Assembly: GCF_964204645.1 (NCBI RefSeq)
Contig: NC_134025.1
Location: 21,790,001-21,854,000 of the forward strand
Length of the DNA stretch: 64,000 nt
DNA from: Tubulanus polymorphus
Taxonomy: Eukaryota > Nemertea > Palaeonemertea > Tubulaniformes > Tubulanidae
Direction of reading: 5' to 3'
The translations under genes and the position numbers were made by a program. Shown here in pieces: positions 54,401-64,000 of this stretch (position 1 is the stretch's first letter; each line of letters begins with the position of its first letter). The notes under the pieces were generated by a model. It did not search any database and was not told the DNA's origin. It worked only from the letters and a program-made list of their open reading frames with translations.

Positions 54401-57400
54401 TGCGTGAAAATGATCAAGAAAACGATGGTCGAATTTGTCTCGGAGAACGCCTGTCTTAATATATCAAAACGGATCATCAGCCCGGTTGGGTAACTTGTTA
54501 GAAATTAGCCACCAATTACTCATATTATTAGCCAACACCATCTGTCCGAAATGTTGCTTTAAAGACACCTAACCCCAGGTGTAAGCGGCTCGGTCTGGGA
54601 AAAATAAATATACAGGAGACGTGCGTACTTGTATAAGAATAACCGAAGTCAGACAAGCCGGCCCCGAGATAGTGAATCACCCTTTTAATGATTGAGACAA
54701 GAAGACTGCTACTGAAGTTCAAATAATCCATAAAGACTACACCGGTTATAGTCAGGGGTAAACGATAAACTTCTGGTGGAATAAGCAAACATACTCGAAG
54801 AATCAATGATAGTATTACCAGCAAGGCTGATATAAACGTAGACTGTCAGTGGTGCTTCGATCATTTCGAAAAGAGAGCTGTGTAGAAAAGATGACTATTC
54901 CTGATAAAGCGAGGAATCATCCAGACAGCAAGGTAGCCGGCAGCCAGTCAGTGCGCTTATGCGTGAAACAGATTTTTACATAAACGAGCTCCGACACAGC
55001 GTGAGATTCGTTCGAGAGGATCTTGAATAAATAATATAGTTGTTATTAGTGTTATCATAGAAAGTAAATGAAATCACAGCAAAGAAATGCCGGATGAAAT
55101 AACAATTTTGCTTACGAAAACAGAGACGAAGACAATAATAATAAGTAAATACCCATACTTGATGATTAAAAGATTTATATTCAGACAGTTTTTCGGAGTT
55201 TATCTTAAGTCCATCATCTTGAGAAACCAAAATCTTTTTTTTTACTTAGTGGTTTTGACTTATTAACTCCGAACACTGAGATAAATATATCAATCTACCA
55301 GTCAGAGATAAAGACGAATTTTCTAGCGAATGCATGGATGAAGAAGTACTTGAGGGAAAGATGGGCAGAATGGATGATGCAGAGTATCTCCGTTGATCTC
55401 GTCGGCGAGAACAGTTTTCCCACATTTTTATCCGGTGCAAAACTACAACTATCACGAAGATTCGTAGGAAAAATGTTTAGGAAAAAAAAAGAAACGAAGT
55501 GAGTGTTATGAGAATTGAAAAAAGATCTTATCATTTATAGAGGAGAGTGGTGAGAAAGGAAACAGAACGGTCGGTCAAAACTACACATAAGAAACATGAA
55601 AACACAAAACGAGATACGTATATATTTTTTTTTCGAAAGAAAGATATTTAGTGCCTATTACAACATCAATATCAACTACTCACCAACTAATCCATCTGTA
55701 AAAGTGAAAGAACCAAGATTTCATTAGAAATGTCTAAATATTCATAGTATACACCCTACTCCCGGAAAAGAAAGTCATCGAAAAAAGGTGAAAACTACTG
55801 GAAAATAATTTTCGAACATCAGATTCAGGGTTAAACTGCTAATTCGATTTAATCACCTCATTCATTCAGTTTTAAATTGATTTAGCAATTAATCTTCTTT
55901 GGGCCAAGAGATGGTTTCATAATCTGAAGCCCACAGTTTGTTGTAAATTAGAATTTAACAGAACATAATTACAAGTACCGTTGATCTTATATAATTCCTT
56001 AGAATTACATGTAGTTCATTTCTACTATAGCCCAAGAATCCGAGAACTATATTACAGTAATTGGCTCCAATTTCAACTTTAATTTGGTGGATGGCCTCGA
56101 ACTCAGCTAACTAAAAAGTCTTGAGGTATCAAAGTTAACTTATTTCTAGGACTATGGTTGAGGAAGAGTTGCATATGAATCAATAGCCCCAATCAAACAA
56201 GCATGCCCGTGCCAAATTAGGCCCTGAACAACAGTTCACACGGTTGCTAAACGGGCCCATGCCTGTTTGACCAGACTAGGCCAGAGCCAAATTTTAGCAT
56301 GGGTCATGTAATTGCGTGTGAATTGGAACTGGTTCCGGAAGTGACTCCGGAAGTGCTTTGTTTAAGCATTGTATAGTATCGAGTGAGTGGTTTGCATATA
56401 TATGAATGCGATTTTTAGTTGGGCACGGGCCAAATTTGACTCGGGTCTGATCCGTGCCCATTTGGCCCGATATTGACATCGACTTATAGACGATAAGCGC
56501 CACTCGCGTTTGTTTAGAAGAGAAACCCCCGCAACAAAAAATCAGCGCTGACTCAATTCGTCGGGTCTAATCATCATCGCTGGCAACAATGTCACGGATC
56601 GACAAATACCGATAAACCGTCGATCAATAATTGAGTAGGAAAAATTGCTCAACCGACAGGCTGCTGATAATAATACTGCTCGAGTAATTCTTTAAAACAA
56701 AAACGAAAAACAGTCGCTGATTGATGAGTTGAGCCACGTCCTCTTTAGATCTAAACATCGCCATCGTTATCCCGATAACGCCCGTTTACCGATGCCTTAA
56801 AATATGAATTTTTCAGAAATTTTAGCCGCGATCAAATAAGCGTCTTTGGCCATATTTGGCACAGGCCAAATTTGGCCCAACCAAAAACGTCAGACCAGGT
56901 CCGAGCCAAATTTTAGCACGGGACAAATGATTGCGATTGAATTGCAACTGGTACCGGAAATGACTCACTTCACTTTGTTTGAGCATCATTTAACATCGAG
57001 TGTTTTGCGTGTGAACACGCTCTCTAATTAGGCTCGGGCCAAATATGGCTCCAGTCTGATCTGTGCCAATTTGGCCCGTGTGATCGCGGCTTTTCTCTTC
57101 AGCATCATTGCCATTTTTAGATTCAGGGGTTTTACTCCCTGTCGCTTTAAAGAGGAACAGGATTCTGTGGACACGTCACGTTCAGGTCCAGTTTCACGAG
57201 AAAGATTTCAAATTATATCATTTGGGTACACCTCATATTTGGTATATCTATGATATCGAAATTGAATGCGTCATATGCTTAATTTTAGAACTATACCATT
57301 TGTTGTTTAGTAATTCTCATTTTCTAAAATTGTATGAATCACAGCCATCTTATCTAGATTCAAGTTGATTGGCATTCTACTTATATATGCTCGACGACTA

Positions 57401-59333
57401 TACATTTTCATGAGTTACGATATCCGTGAATCTACGGAATGATAAGATGCTCTTATTGCGTAAGACGAACAATACCGAGTATCGAGAAGCCATGCGTTAA
57501 AGAGTAAATCAAAATTCAAATATTCAAACGAAACAATATCGCGTCCGAAAAAAAATGAAAAGAAAGCAATCACTTGATTGAGTCATGAAATATTCATCGC
57601 TCACAAGAGGCCGCGTTAACGCGTGCATGCGCTCCGCGATTTAGAGAAAGTGGTGAAATTTTACACTTTGATCGTTATGAATCATCATCGATACAATATT
57701 TGCTCTTCTTTATCGAAGTGGGTCCGGGTACATGCACCGCAAAGCGGTGTACACAGGTGCTCTTCAAACGGCACTCAGCCGAGCGTAAAAAACACGCCGG
57801 GGGAACAGGTAGAAAAGTTACGCGATCGATTGACGGTGGAGGTGGACTTTAGCGTTGTAATACTCGGCTATATCATCGCAGGAACAGATTGGCGAATCGA
57901 GAGCAATTTCTCCGGTTTCCTTCGCCGTATGAGCAACGCTTCGCGGGAGGGAAAGAAATTCGTACAACTCGTCTACAATTTCTATCGGGAGTAAATACCA
58001 GAAACGTTTTCGCTCCGCGCGAGGCCACAAACGATCTTCCGTTTCGATTACTCAGTGACTCTAGTTAAAACCGTGATTTTCCGGGCGAGTTGAGTGCCTT
58101 TCTATACGGACGGATCCGAGGAGTTCGTAAAAGCAACAAACTACTTCCTCCGATACCACCCAGGTGAAATCTTCAGATTTAAAATCTCCATCAGCCTGAT
58201 GCAGTTCAACGATCCGTACATGAAGGTGGTTTTCGCGGAAAAATTTCCCCGCGATTACCGTAACAACAATCAAAATACGTACCTTTCATTTGGAAAAAGT
58301 TCAGCGATTCGATGGCGTGTAGCGCGCCGCTGTTATCTAAAGTCCAGTCGAATTCGGCGGGCACCCTCGGCTCGAGTTCCATTTCTTTGTTGAACGTTTG
58401 GTCCGTGCTCGATACTCGATTAATCAAACAATTAGACACCTAGAAAGCGAAGCGAATCGAATGTCAAAAATCAAGTAGTCAATTTTTTCTACGTTTCAAT
58501 TAGAATCGAATCAGATTTTCACTAAAGTAAGTTTATCAACTATTGTATTCTGTCACATCAGTAAAATCCCTGATTTATAAATAGTTTAAGCATAAGATGC
58601 TTTAGCTTTTAATATCATAGATATTCCAAATATGAGGGAATATGATTTCTCATGAAACTGGACCCGGGATGAAGGTGTCGTGTCCACAGTGTCCTCATTA
58701 ATAAAGAAACAGTGTTCAACCTCTAGATCTAACGCAACTAGCGCATACAAAACATAATGAACAACGATATTCATGCGACTTTCTCTTAGTAATACCCCCC
58801 CCCCCGCAGTGAATAAAAAGAAACTCGATTATCGATTGTTGTGGCGGGATCAATTATAGAGAGGTCTGTACGCAACCGTAATTTCTCAGGAATTCACATG
58901 CGCTTTCTCTTTTCTCGACGACAAACCCGTCATCATCGACGAAGACGAAGAATTCTTTTGATGCGTATCAGACGCCAAAAAAAAAAACACATGAAAGCCG
59001 ATGTAAATGATAGAAAATGGCTTTCCGTCGTCGAATTGAGATAATGCCACCGCCGCCGCAGAGAAAATTACACGCACGCTACACGCGTCATCCCTTTACC
59101 TGTAAAAACGCCGTGGGATCTTGTTCTTTGAGTACTTCGATGCTGAACTGTAGCAGACCGGTCGTACGCTGCAGTTTACCCGTACAGTGCGACACCTGCT
59201 CTTTGAGGTTGTAGATTTTCTGATCGCGCTCTTTGCGTATGGAGTCGAGTAGATGTTGCTTTCGTCGTTTGACGGCTTCGATGAGGGCGTCGCACTGCGT
59301 GACCACCTGAGCTTCGAACTCCTTACGGTTTGT
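39477..59333 (-). CDS. TRIM9: TRIM9/TRIM67 E3 ligase, 3' part (N-terminus beyond window)
   Basis: Six coding exons, in transcript order 59100-59333, 58283-58439, 42327-42466, 41520-41658, 40503-40727 and 39477-39778, join in frame to 398 residues with a stop. Exon order matches class I TRIM proteins: coiled coil ([50 protein letters not shown]), COS-box region ([17 protein letters not shown]), FN3 ([30 protein letters not shown]), then SPRY ([71 protein letters not shown]). RING and B-box exons (about 300 residues) were not found up to 64000. TRIM9 and its nematode and fly orthologues act with the netrin receptor DCC/UNC-40 in axon guidance and vesicle fusion. Vertebrates have TRIM9 and TRIM67; I cannot tell which name suits a single invertebrate gene. 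The FN3-COS intron is about 15.8 kb. Confidence 0.93.
42819..42931. mobile_element. MITE with GGGCCCAATTTCAC termini
   Basis: The left end gggcccaatttcacgaaa and the right end tttgtgaaactgggccc are inverted repeats. Its interior (tagtaaccaatagcgat) resembles sequence at about 25990-26045, suggesting a dispersed family. Confidence 0.65.
45162..45395. mobile_element. MITE family AGCCGCGATCACAC (copy 1, 3' truncated)
   Basis: Starts AGCCGCGATCGCACAAGC and shares atgaattgcaactggttcc and cgagtgcgtggtttacatg blocks with four other copies in this intron and upstream of the coiled-coil exon. The right terminus is lost or degraded. Confidence 0.65.
46180..46893. mobile_element. 700-bp non-autonomous element with nested long palindrome
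   Basis: Outer inverted ends of about 36 bp (left ttgataactactatgcgtta ... ggggttctgt; right acagaaccccttgaataacg ... tatcaa) enclose an inner palindrome at about 46518-46857. The inner arms are about 165 bp each (ccttgcttgccagggtttga start) and converge on a short loop near 46690. The inner arms contain catctgattggctagatat and reverse. No coding capacity. Confidence 0.75.
47222..47410 (-). CDS. Candidate small single-pass membrane protein
   Basis: A 62-codon frame with a true ATG, nested in the TRIM9/67 intron on the same strand. [20 protein letters not shown] and LLGYRW form one hydrophobic helix near the N-terminus, followed by a polar, basic tail ([29 protein letters not shown]). The codon make-up is CpG-rich like the confirmed exons here. 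The compact TM-plus-basic-tail form resembles small mitochondrial or ER membrane proteins, but I do not recognise a family. No splice site or poly(A) signal ties it to a transcript; it could be a retrocopy or chance. Confidence 0.35.
   Translation of the reverse strand: MPSHAGYVFFLGGLLAANYWLLGYRWQKVDTSQFDRATRGGAEDTILSRSHARMTNRKQLRN
49250..49375 (+). repeat. Retroelement-like 3' terminal motif
   Basis: tctgaagatgactgttagaa followed by ggtcgaaacgtcgaataaaa resembles the conserved tail seen next to some invertebrate retroelements. The 10515-10570 segment has a similar layout. Family assignment is a guess. Confidence 0.3.
49780..49959. mobile_element. MITE with TTGATACCTCGTTTC termini (copy 2)
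   Basis: Ends TGATACCTTGTTTCTCG and GAGAAACGAGGTATCAA mirror each other and match the copy at 16833-17025 in the same orientation. Confidence 0.8.
50496..50778. mobile_element. piggyBac-like MITE (copy 4)
   Basis: Preceded by TTAA (50492-50495), starts CTCTTTCAGTGC and ends GCACTGAAGGGG; the right flank has decayed to TTCA. It contains gaaagatggcagctcctgtc and the ACACCGCGGTGCAGTGT palindrome. Confidence 0.8.
51507..51795. mobile_element. MITE family AGCCGCGATCACAC (copy 2)
   Basis: Begins AGCCGCGATCACACGAGCG; shares tcgagtgagtggtttacatg and gctctctaataag with the other copies. The right end is degenerate. Confidence 0.7.
56184..56475. mobile_element. MITE family AGCCGCGATCACAC (copy 3, degraded ends)
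   Basis: Begins agccccaatcaaacaagcat and carries the family blocks attggaactggttccgg and tcgagtgagtggtttgcat, ending near atttggcccgat. Confidence 0.65.
56824..57091. mobile_element. MITE family AGCCGCGATCACAC (copy 4, both ends intact)
   Basis: A 268-bp element running from AGCCGCGATCA to TGATCGCGGCT, the best-defined member. The interior is full of GGCC/CCAAATTTGGCC-type motifs that can fold. No coding capacity; no clear target duplication beyond T-rich flanks. Confidence 0.85.
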
Positions 59334-61017
59334 CTGCGCGGAAGAAAAGATGAAATACATGAAAATAACGATTCAGAATCGAAGCAAAGTCAGCATTTTC
59401 ACAAACTATGTTCACACATTTTCATACATTTTGTTCATACATGTACCACTACAATACAATTCAATTCAATTCAAATTTATTCATCATAAAATTTTAAGAT
59501 TGTGGATGATGATAAAAAAGAATTTCCTATGACGTGTAATTCTTAGGGCCTAGCAACTTGTTAAAGACATTGGTCGCAGATATGGAGACACTGGATTGGC
59601 AAATGCGAAGGATAAGAAACTCTAATCAGATTCTCGAGCAGGTGTTTTTGAGTGTTCTCTGTGATACATTCCAACGAATCCTATCCTTAGAATCTGATTA
59701 AAACCCGAGCTACCTATCTCCTGTTAGTCGATGGCTCTGATTTCTGAAACTATGGTCTAGCATCAGCCTTAGATCAACGTGATTCTAATTCAAAACATAG
59801 GCATCTATCTCCTCTGAGACTCTAGACATTGATACGGATTCCGTAGCCGCGATCACACGAGCATTTATGGCCACTAAATGTATTTATGCATGCATTTATC
59901 ATTGGAACAACTGTTTGGCCCGGGCCAAATGTGGCCTGACCAAAAACGTCAGACCAGGCCAGAGCCAAATTTCAGCACGGGTCAAATTATTGTGAGTGTA
60001 TTGCAACTGGTTCTGGAAGTGCCTCACATCACTTTGTTTAAGCATTTTTTGGTATCCAGTGAGTGGTTTGCTTGTGAATGCACTCTCTAATTAGGCACGG
60101 GCCAAATTAGACTCGGGCCTGATCCTGCCGATGTTGGCCCGGGCTGAATTGTCTCGAAGCGACACTGTGGCTATTGTATTTCTTCATTTGAGTAAAAGTG
60201 CCTGCGATCCCGCGATTTCTGAACAAATTCCGAGACAGGCAACATCGTTCCCAGGACACTAACTGTTATTTTTCAGTCGACTTAACAAGCTTCATAATTT
60301 GCGAAACAAAGATCGCTTTGTTGTTTGTATAAACAATCGATGTAATCATCTCCAGATCCAATGTAAATATGGCATTTGCTTGTATGTTATTGGTCATATG
60401 AAATAATGTTATGCAATTAATTCCTAGTATTTTCTCAGCAACGGCTGGTTAATATTATTAGTGTAGTACATGATATAAGCATATTATTGAAATGAAAGCT
60501 CCGAAATGAAAGGGATGATGTTTCACAGCTGTTTAGTCTCTGAATCTTTAAATTTTTATCGGCTTTTTAAGTGAACACTTAAGTGTGCGATTGAACGGGA
60601 AGCATCCAGAAGAGAAATGAAAATAACATTTCACGTATTTATCTTTGAAATTTATGTTTACAGTACAGAGATTGCAACCGGAATAAATTGCCTAGACGTG
60701 CAAAGAGGCAGACGTGACATGACCATTCTTAAAACAAAATCGCAAATGATTGGATCTTATCTTAGTGCGACCTGAGTTTGGCATTAGTGCGACCCAAGTC
60801 AGGCTTTAACTGCTATATCAAAATCATGTAATATCTGTTAGTGCAAGCAAAAATACATCCTCTTTATGTATTTTTGGTGCAAGGAATACAGAAATAATGT
60901 CAAAAATAATAGTTATGTACATCCATAATCGCATATATCTAGTCAAAGTGAGGGCCTTAAGTCAATTGCAGAGAGGATTCATAGGATAACAACCCATTTT
61001 CATCGATGATGCGTTGT
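59334..61017. other. Upstream TRIM9/67 intron, no exon seen
   Basis: Apart from the MITE at 59844-60145 this is AT-rich non-coding sequence. The exon before 59100-59333 should encode the B-box 2 to coiled-coil junction; I did not find it here. Confidence 0.45.
59844..60145. mobile_element. MITE family AGCCGCGATCACAC (copy 5)
   Basis: Begins AGCCGCGATCACACGAGCAT; shares aaacgtcagaccaggcc, gtattgcaactggttctgg and gcactctctaattaggcacg with copy 4. The right end fades near ggcccgggctg. Confidence 0.75.
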
Positions 61018-61770
61018 TTATTTCGGCGGATCATCCTCGGTTTCTTCAACGACGCCGCTCCGCTCGATGCTGACTAACGACGACCAATAAACAGTTCGGG
61101 GACGGCTGTCACGATGCCGATGCGTCTGCTTTTAAATAGCTATCGGCGACGCTCTCACGTTTACAGACGCATAATCGTCGCCATTCACGGTCAATAGATT
61201 TGTGGTAAATCTACATTAGATTGAAGCCAATCGACGACGGGGAATTTCAATAAATCCCCCGGGTACGACGTCGACAGTCGACGCGGCGCATCGTCCGACG
61301 ACGACGATACGGAATACGTTCGAAAAGACGTCGAGCTCTTAAAATCCGAAGCGCCGGTCGGATAAACGCGCGTGGATTGTCTAATCCCCAAGCGTTCGGT
61401 AAATATTTAGCCGGCGCGAGCGTAGGCAGCCAAATGGCTCCAGTCGACGACGCCGCCGATGACAGCGGCGGCGCGCGCTCGCTTAATCAGAAAGACGAGT
61501 CAAGTTGTCGGAGACGCTCAATTTACTAGAGACAATAGCGTGCAGCGTAATCGCTACGATCGCCGAATCCCCCGGTGGCAATCTATCCGAGGTATCGTCT
61601 AAACGTGAGTTACTATACTGCTATAAAAAAAGAGAACGCGCTCTCGCACGCGAAATTATGCAGCGCGCACATCCTTCCCGCTCGTATTGTCGTCGTTGCG
61701 AAATCACGGGCAATTACCACCTTGAAATAGAATTCCGCATAAAACAATCAGTAGCCCCCGAAGCCTAATG
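61018..61770. other. CpG-rich island with weak open frames on both strands
   Basis: A sharp rise in CpG (runs of cgacgacg, gcgcgcgc) in otherwise AT-rich DNA. On the minus strand a frame closes at 61191 with SDDAPRRLSTSYPGDLLKF and WLQSNVDLPQIY, followed about 170 bases later by AATAAA near 61018, as in a terminal exon. On the plus strand TATAAAA occurs near 61621 and a frame runs 61505-61768. It could be an alternative exon or promoter of TRIM9/67, a separate gene end, or neither. Confidence 0.3.
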
Positions 61771-64000
61771 GCGCCAGTGATTAATCGTTGATTTATGGAG
61801 TCTACGCGGGGCTCTCGATGATTCAATCCCAGGAGAGTGCGAGGAGTCCTCAGAAAGCGACTATTAGAATAGTAGAGACAGAAAGGTCAGTTGTTAGAAG
61901 GCAACTTAAAGGGGCTCTTCTTAATCAAACTGGCAAAATGCTGTGAAGTTTGATTTGGTAACAGTTGGCCTAGTGTAAATGCACACCTTTTAGAACTTTG
62001 GCCATGACTTGGCCGAGCCGTTTCAGCCCACAAAAACTCAAAGTGCGCACTGAAGTGGTAGAAGTGGTAACAGTTGATCCAACAGTTGCTAACAGTTGAA
62101 TGAATCTGTTTGGTCAAATCAATTTGGTTGGTCAAATCAATGTGGTATGACCAAAAGTGAAAATATCAGTGCTGGGATTGAGAATAAACTGTATGGTCCT
62201 ATTTGGACAATAATTGCTTATTTTTATCCTAGTTTGTTGTTAGTTGTGGCAAGTTCCATGACGGTCTGAACCTCTCAAAAACAGTTCAGACCAATCTAGC
62301 CTTTACCTTGGTCCATACCCACAAGTTAAATGTACATAATATGGACGTTGCTAAAGAGTGGAGTCATGTTAGAATACAGACATCGAACGGGCGCTAGTAT
62401 TGTTTTTTGTCGTTTCCTGATTGGAAGCTTTGACAATCGCAAATTTGAAATCATGTAATTCGATCCGATTGAACGGAAATTATGGAAATTGCTGCGGAAG
62501 AGGTAATCCGTAGAACAACATACCCATTGTTCGTATCACCAGATTAGGGCTGGTGGAAGCAATTTGGGATTGGTGGTACGACCTGACTTTTCAAAAGGCC
62601 CGAGGTGTCATCAGCAAACTTTGAAAGTTCGGCGTGGGAGGGTCTGGGGGATCTCCCCCATAAAAGTCTTTTTAGACAAGTTGCTTATGGATGCGTGCAT
62701 TTTCCTGGCATAAGAACTGCCGAAGTTAAGCACACATTTCTAAATCGATAATCACAAATTTGGGTGGAATTGATTTGGCTAACAAACTCAATCATTATTG
62801 GTCCGACCAAGGATGGCAGGTCAAGTTGAAGTTGAAGTTGAAGTTCAAATTGATTTCACGGTAAGCAAATGACAGGTTATACAGAGAGTGAGAGAAAAAA
62901 AACAAACAATGTAATTCACAATTTTTCAACGAGCACAATTATAAAAAGAGAGAAAGAAAGTAGCTTTCTGTGTGGCCCAAGCAAAGCCTGTACACTGAAT
63001 ATGTCACACCTGCTCCGCCCAGGGGGGGGGCCCAGAGATTGCAGTCAAAGAGCTTATACATTTTCAAGGAGAATACCATTATGAGGAATCCATCATTCAG
63101 CGCCTTTCACCTCAATACGCATAACAACATAATACTTAAAGCCCTTTGTATCTTTTTCATAATAACTGATGAAGTAATATTGACACGAGAGAGTTTTCGC
63201 CCCATTCTAGCCCATGTACACATCTGACGCATAACCGTTATGATAATTGACCATTGAAACATATTCTTATGAGATATAAATGATGCACGTGCTGCGCGCA
63301 CGGGTTCGAACAGAAACTTCAATGAATCACACGCAGTAAATCTACTTGAGATTCATTGTCCCGAAGAAATGGACTATAAATTGTATGTCGAATCGCGGGG
63401 TGACACAAGGATAGAAATACATTTATCATGTTCTACTGCTGGTAAGGGCTTTCGAGCCGGCGATGTCCAGATGGTTGAGTAGACCAGACAACAATTCGGT
63501 ATTCGTGTCACAGCATGGGATTACACCGCATGACAATACTCATATGTACTACTTCTCACGATGCCGAACAATGCCACGCTGTGAATGTTGGTTTTTTTGC
63601 TATTCGTAGGAACAATGCGTTTAACTCAGATTTTCCAGGACTTGCTATACTCTGGATTATCGTGATAAAACTGAGGCCTGCAGACGACTTTTAGTGTCAT
63701 TAGTCATGACGCAATTACTAATGAAACTTTATAAAGATTTTCAATCATTTATGTTCGATCTCCGGCCCTGGCTCTTATATTCCATTGGTAATCGAATCAG
63801 CATTACAATTAGGGTTTAAGTAGTTAGTTTGAGAATCAAACCCCTCTTCCATAAAACTGGCCAGTCATACCTTTCAAACTTTTCAACGAATCTTGGAATT
63901 GAATGCTTACAGTGAGGCCCGTGCCAAGCTTTTTGAGGGGCAGTTCTATTTCAAGAAAAAGGGCACTTTTTACCACGAAAAGGGGCACTTTCCTGTTGAA
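61771..64000. other. Non-coding to window edge
   Basis: No RING or B-box exon and no other supported exon. The edge (63915-64000) carries a repeat with ggggca/gggcactttt phrases also seen near 40850-41110 and 53640-53900, a dispersed low-complexity family. Confidence 0.45.

Larger units (their letters stand above)
42467..58282 (-). other. TRIM9/67 15.8-kb intron, transposon-rich
   Basis: The exons on either side join in phase (G|CT), so nothing is missing between them. Inside are at least nine MITE copies of five families and one 62-codon membrane-protein-like ORF on the gene's own strand. A few CpG-rich patches (47200-47470, 48600-48900, 53400-53560, 57700-58060) resemble coding composition but contain no exon I can support. 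Confidence 0.7.

Noticed and set aside
57623-58030. CpG-rich open frames on both strands beside the TRIM9/67 COS exon
   Set aside because: The flanking TRIM9/67 exons join in frame without them and no domain was recognised.

Overview
The window is eukaryotic nuclear DNA: introns with GT/AG borders, nested genes, intron-encoded snoRNAs, microsatellites and many short terminal-inverted-repeat elements. The proteins and MITE-rich introns fit a marine invertebrate bilaterian; the sequence alone does not settle the phylum. Exons are CpG-rich compared with the AT-rich introns.

Left part (1-10 kb): a minus-strand gene for a SAM-HECT-type protein (481-3083) is followed by a 144-bp palindromic minisatellite (3782-4645) packed with E2F-consensus 8-mers and by a G-rich 24-bp minisatellite (about 5905-6175). 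A small plus-strand gene of unknown function then appears (6781-7598). It has five coding exons with matching phases, predicts 169 residues and carries a run of 13 cysteines. Decayed tandem copies follow at about 7.7-9.9 kb.

Middle (14-36 kb): a plus-strand STPG4-like sperm-tail PG-rich-repeat gene (8 coding exons, 285 aa); a minus-strand TTC7 gene (19 coding exons, 844 aa), the scaffold of the plasma-membrane PI4-kinase complex, with an intronless rhodopsin-class GPCR nested on the opposite strand in one intron; and, about 1 kb from the TTC7 start and diverging from it, the ubiquitin-eS31 fusion gene RPS27A, whose introns hold three related C/D-box snoRNAs.

Right part (39-60 kb): a minus-strand TRIM9/TRIM67 gene. 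Its coiled coil, COS region, FN3 and SPRY exons are present, but the RING and B-box exons were not found and probably lie past the right edge. An intron of about 15.8 kb separates the COS and FN3 exons. It is full of MITEs, including a large element with a nested long palindrome, and holds one candidate small membrane-protein ORF.

The genes do not form a pathway. Two of them (TRIM9 and the SAM-HECT protein) belong to ubiquitin-ligase families and RPS27A supplies ubiquitin, but nothing here shows the neighbourhood is more than chance. All exon boundaries were read by eye from splice consensus and frame continuity; no alignment was run.
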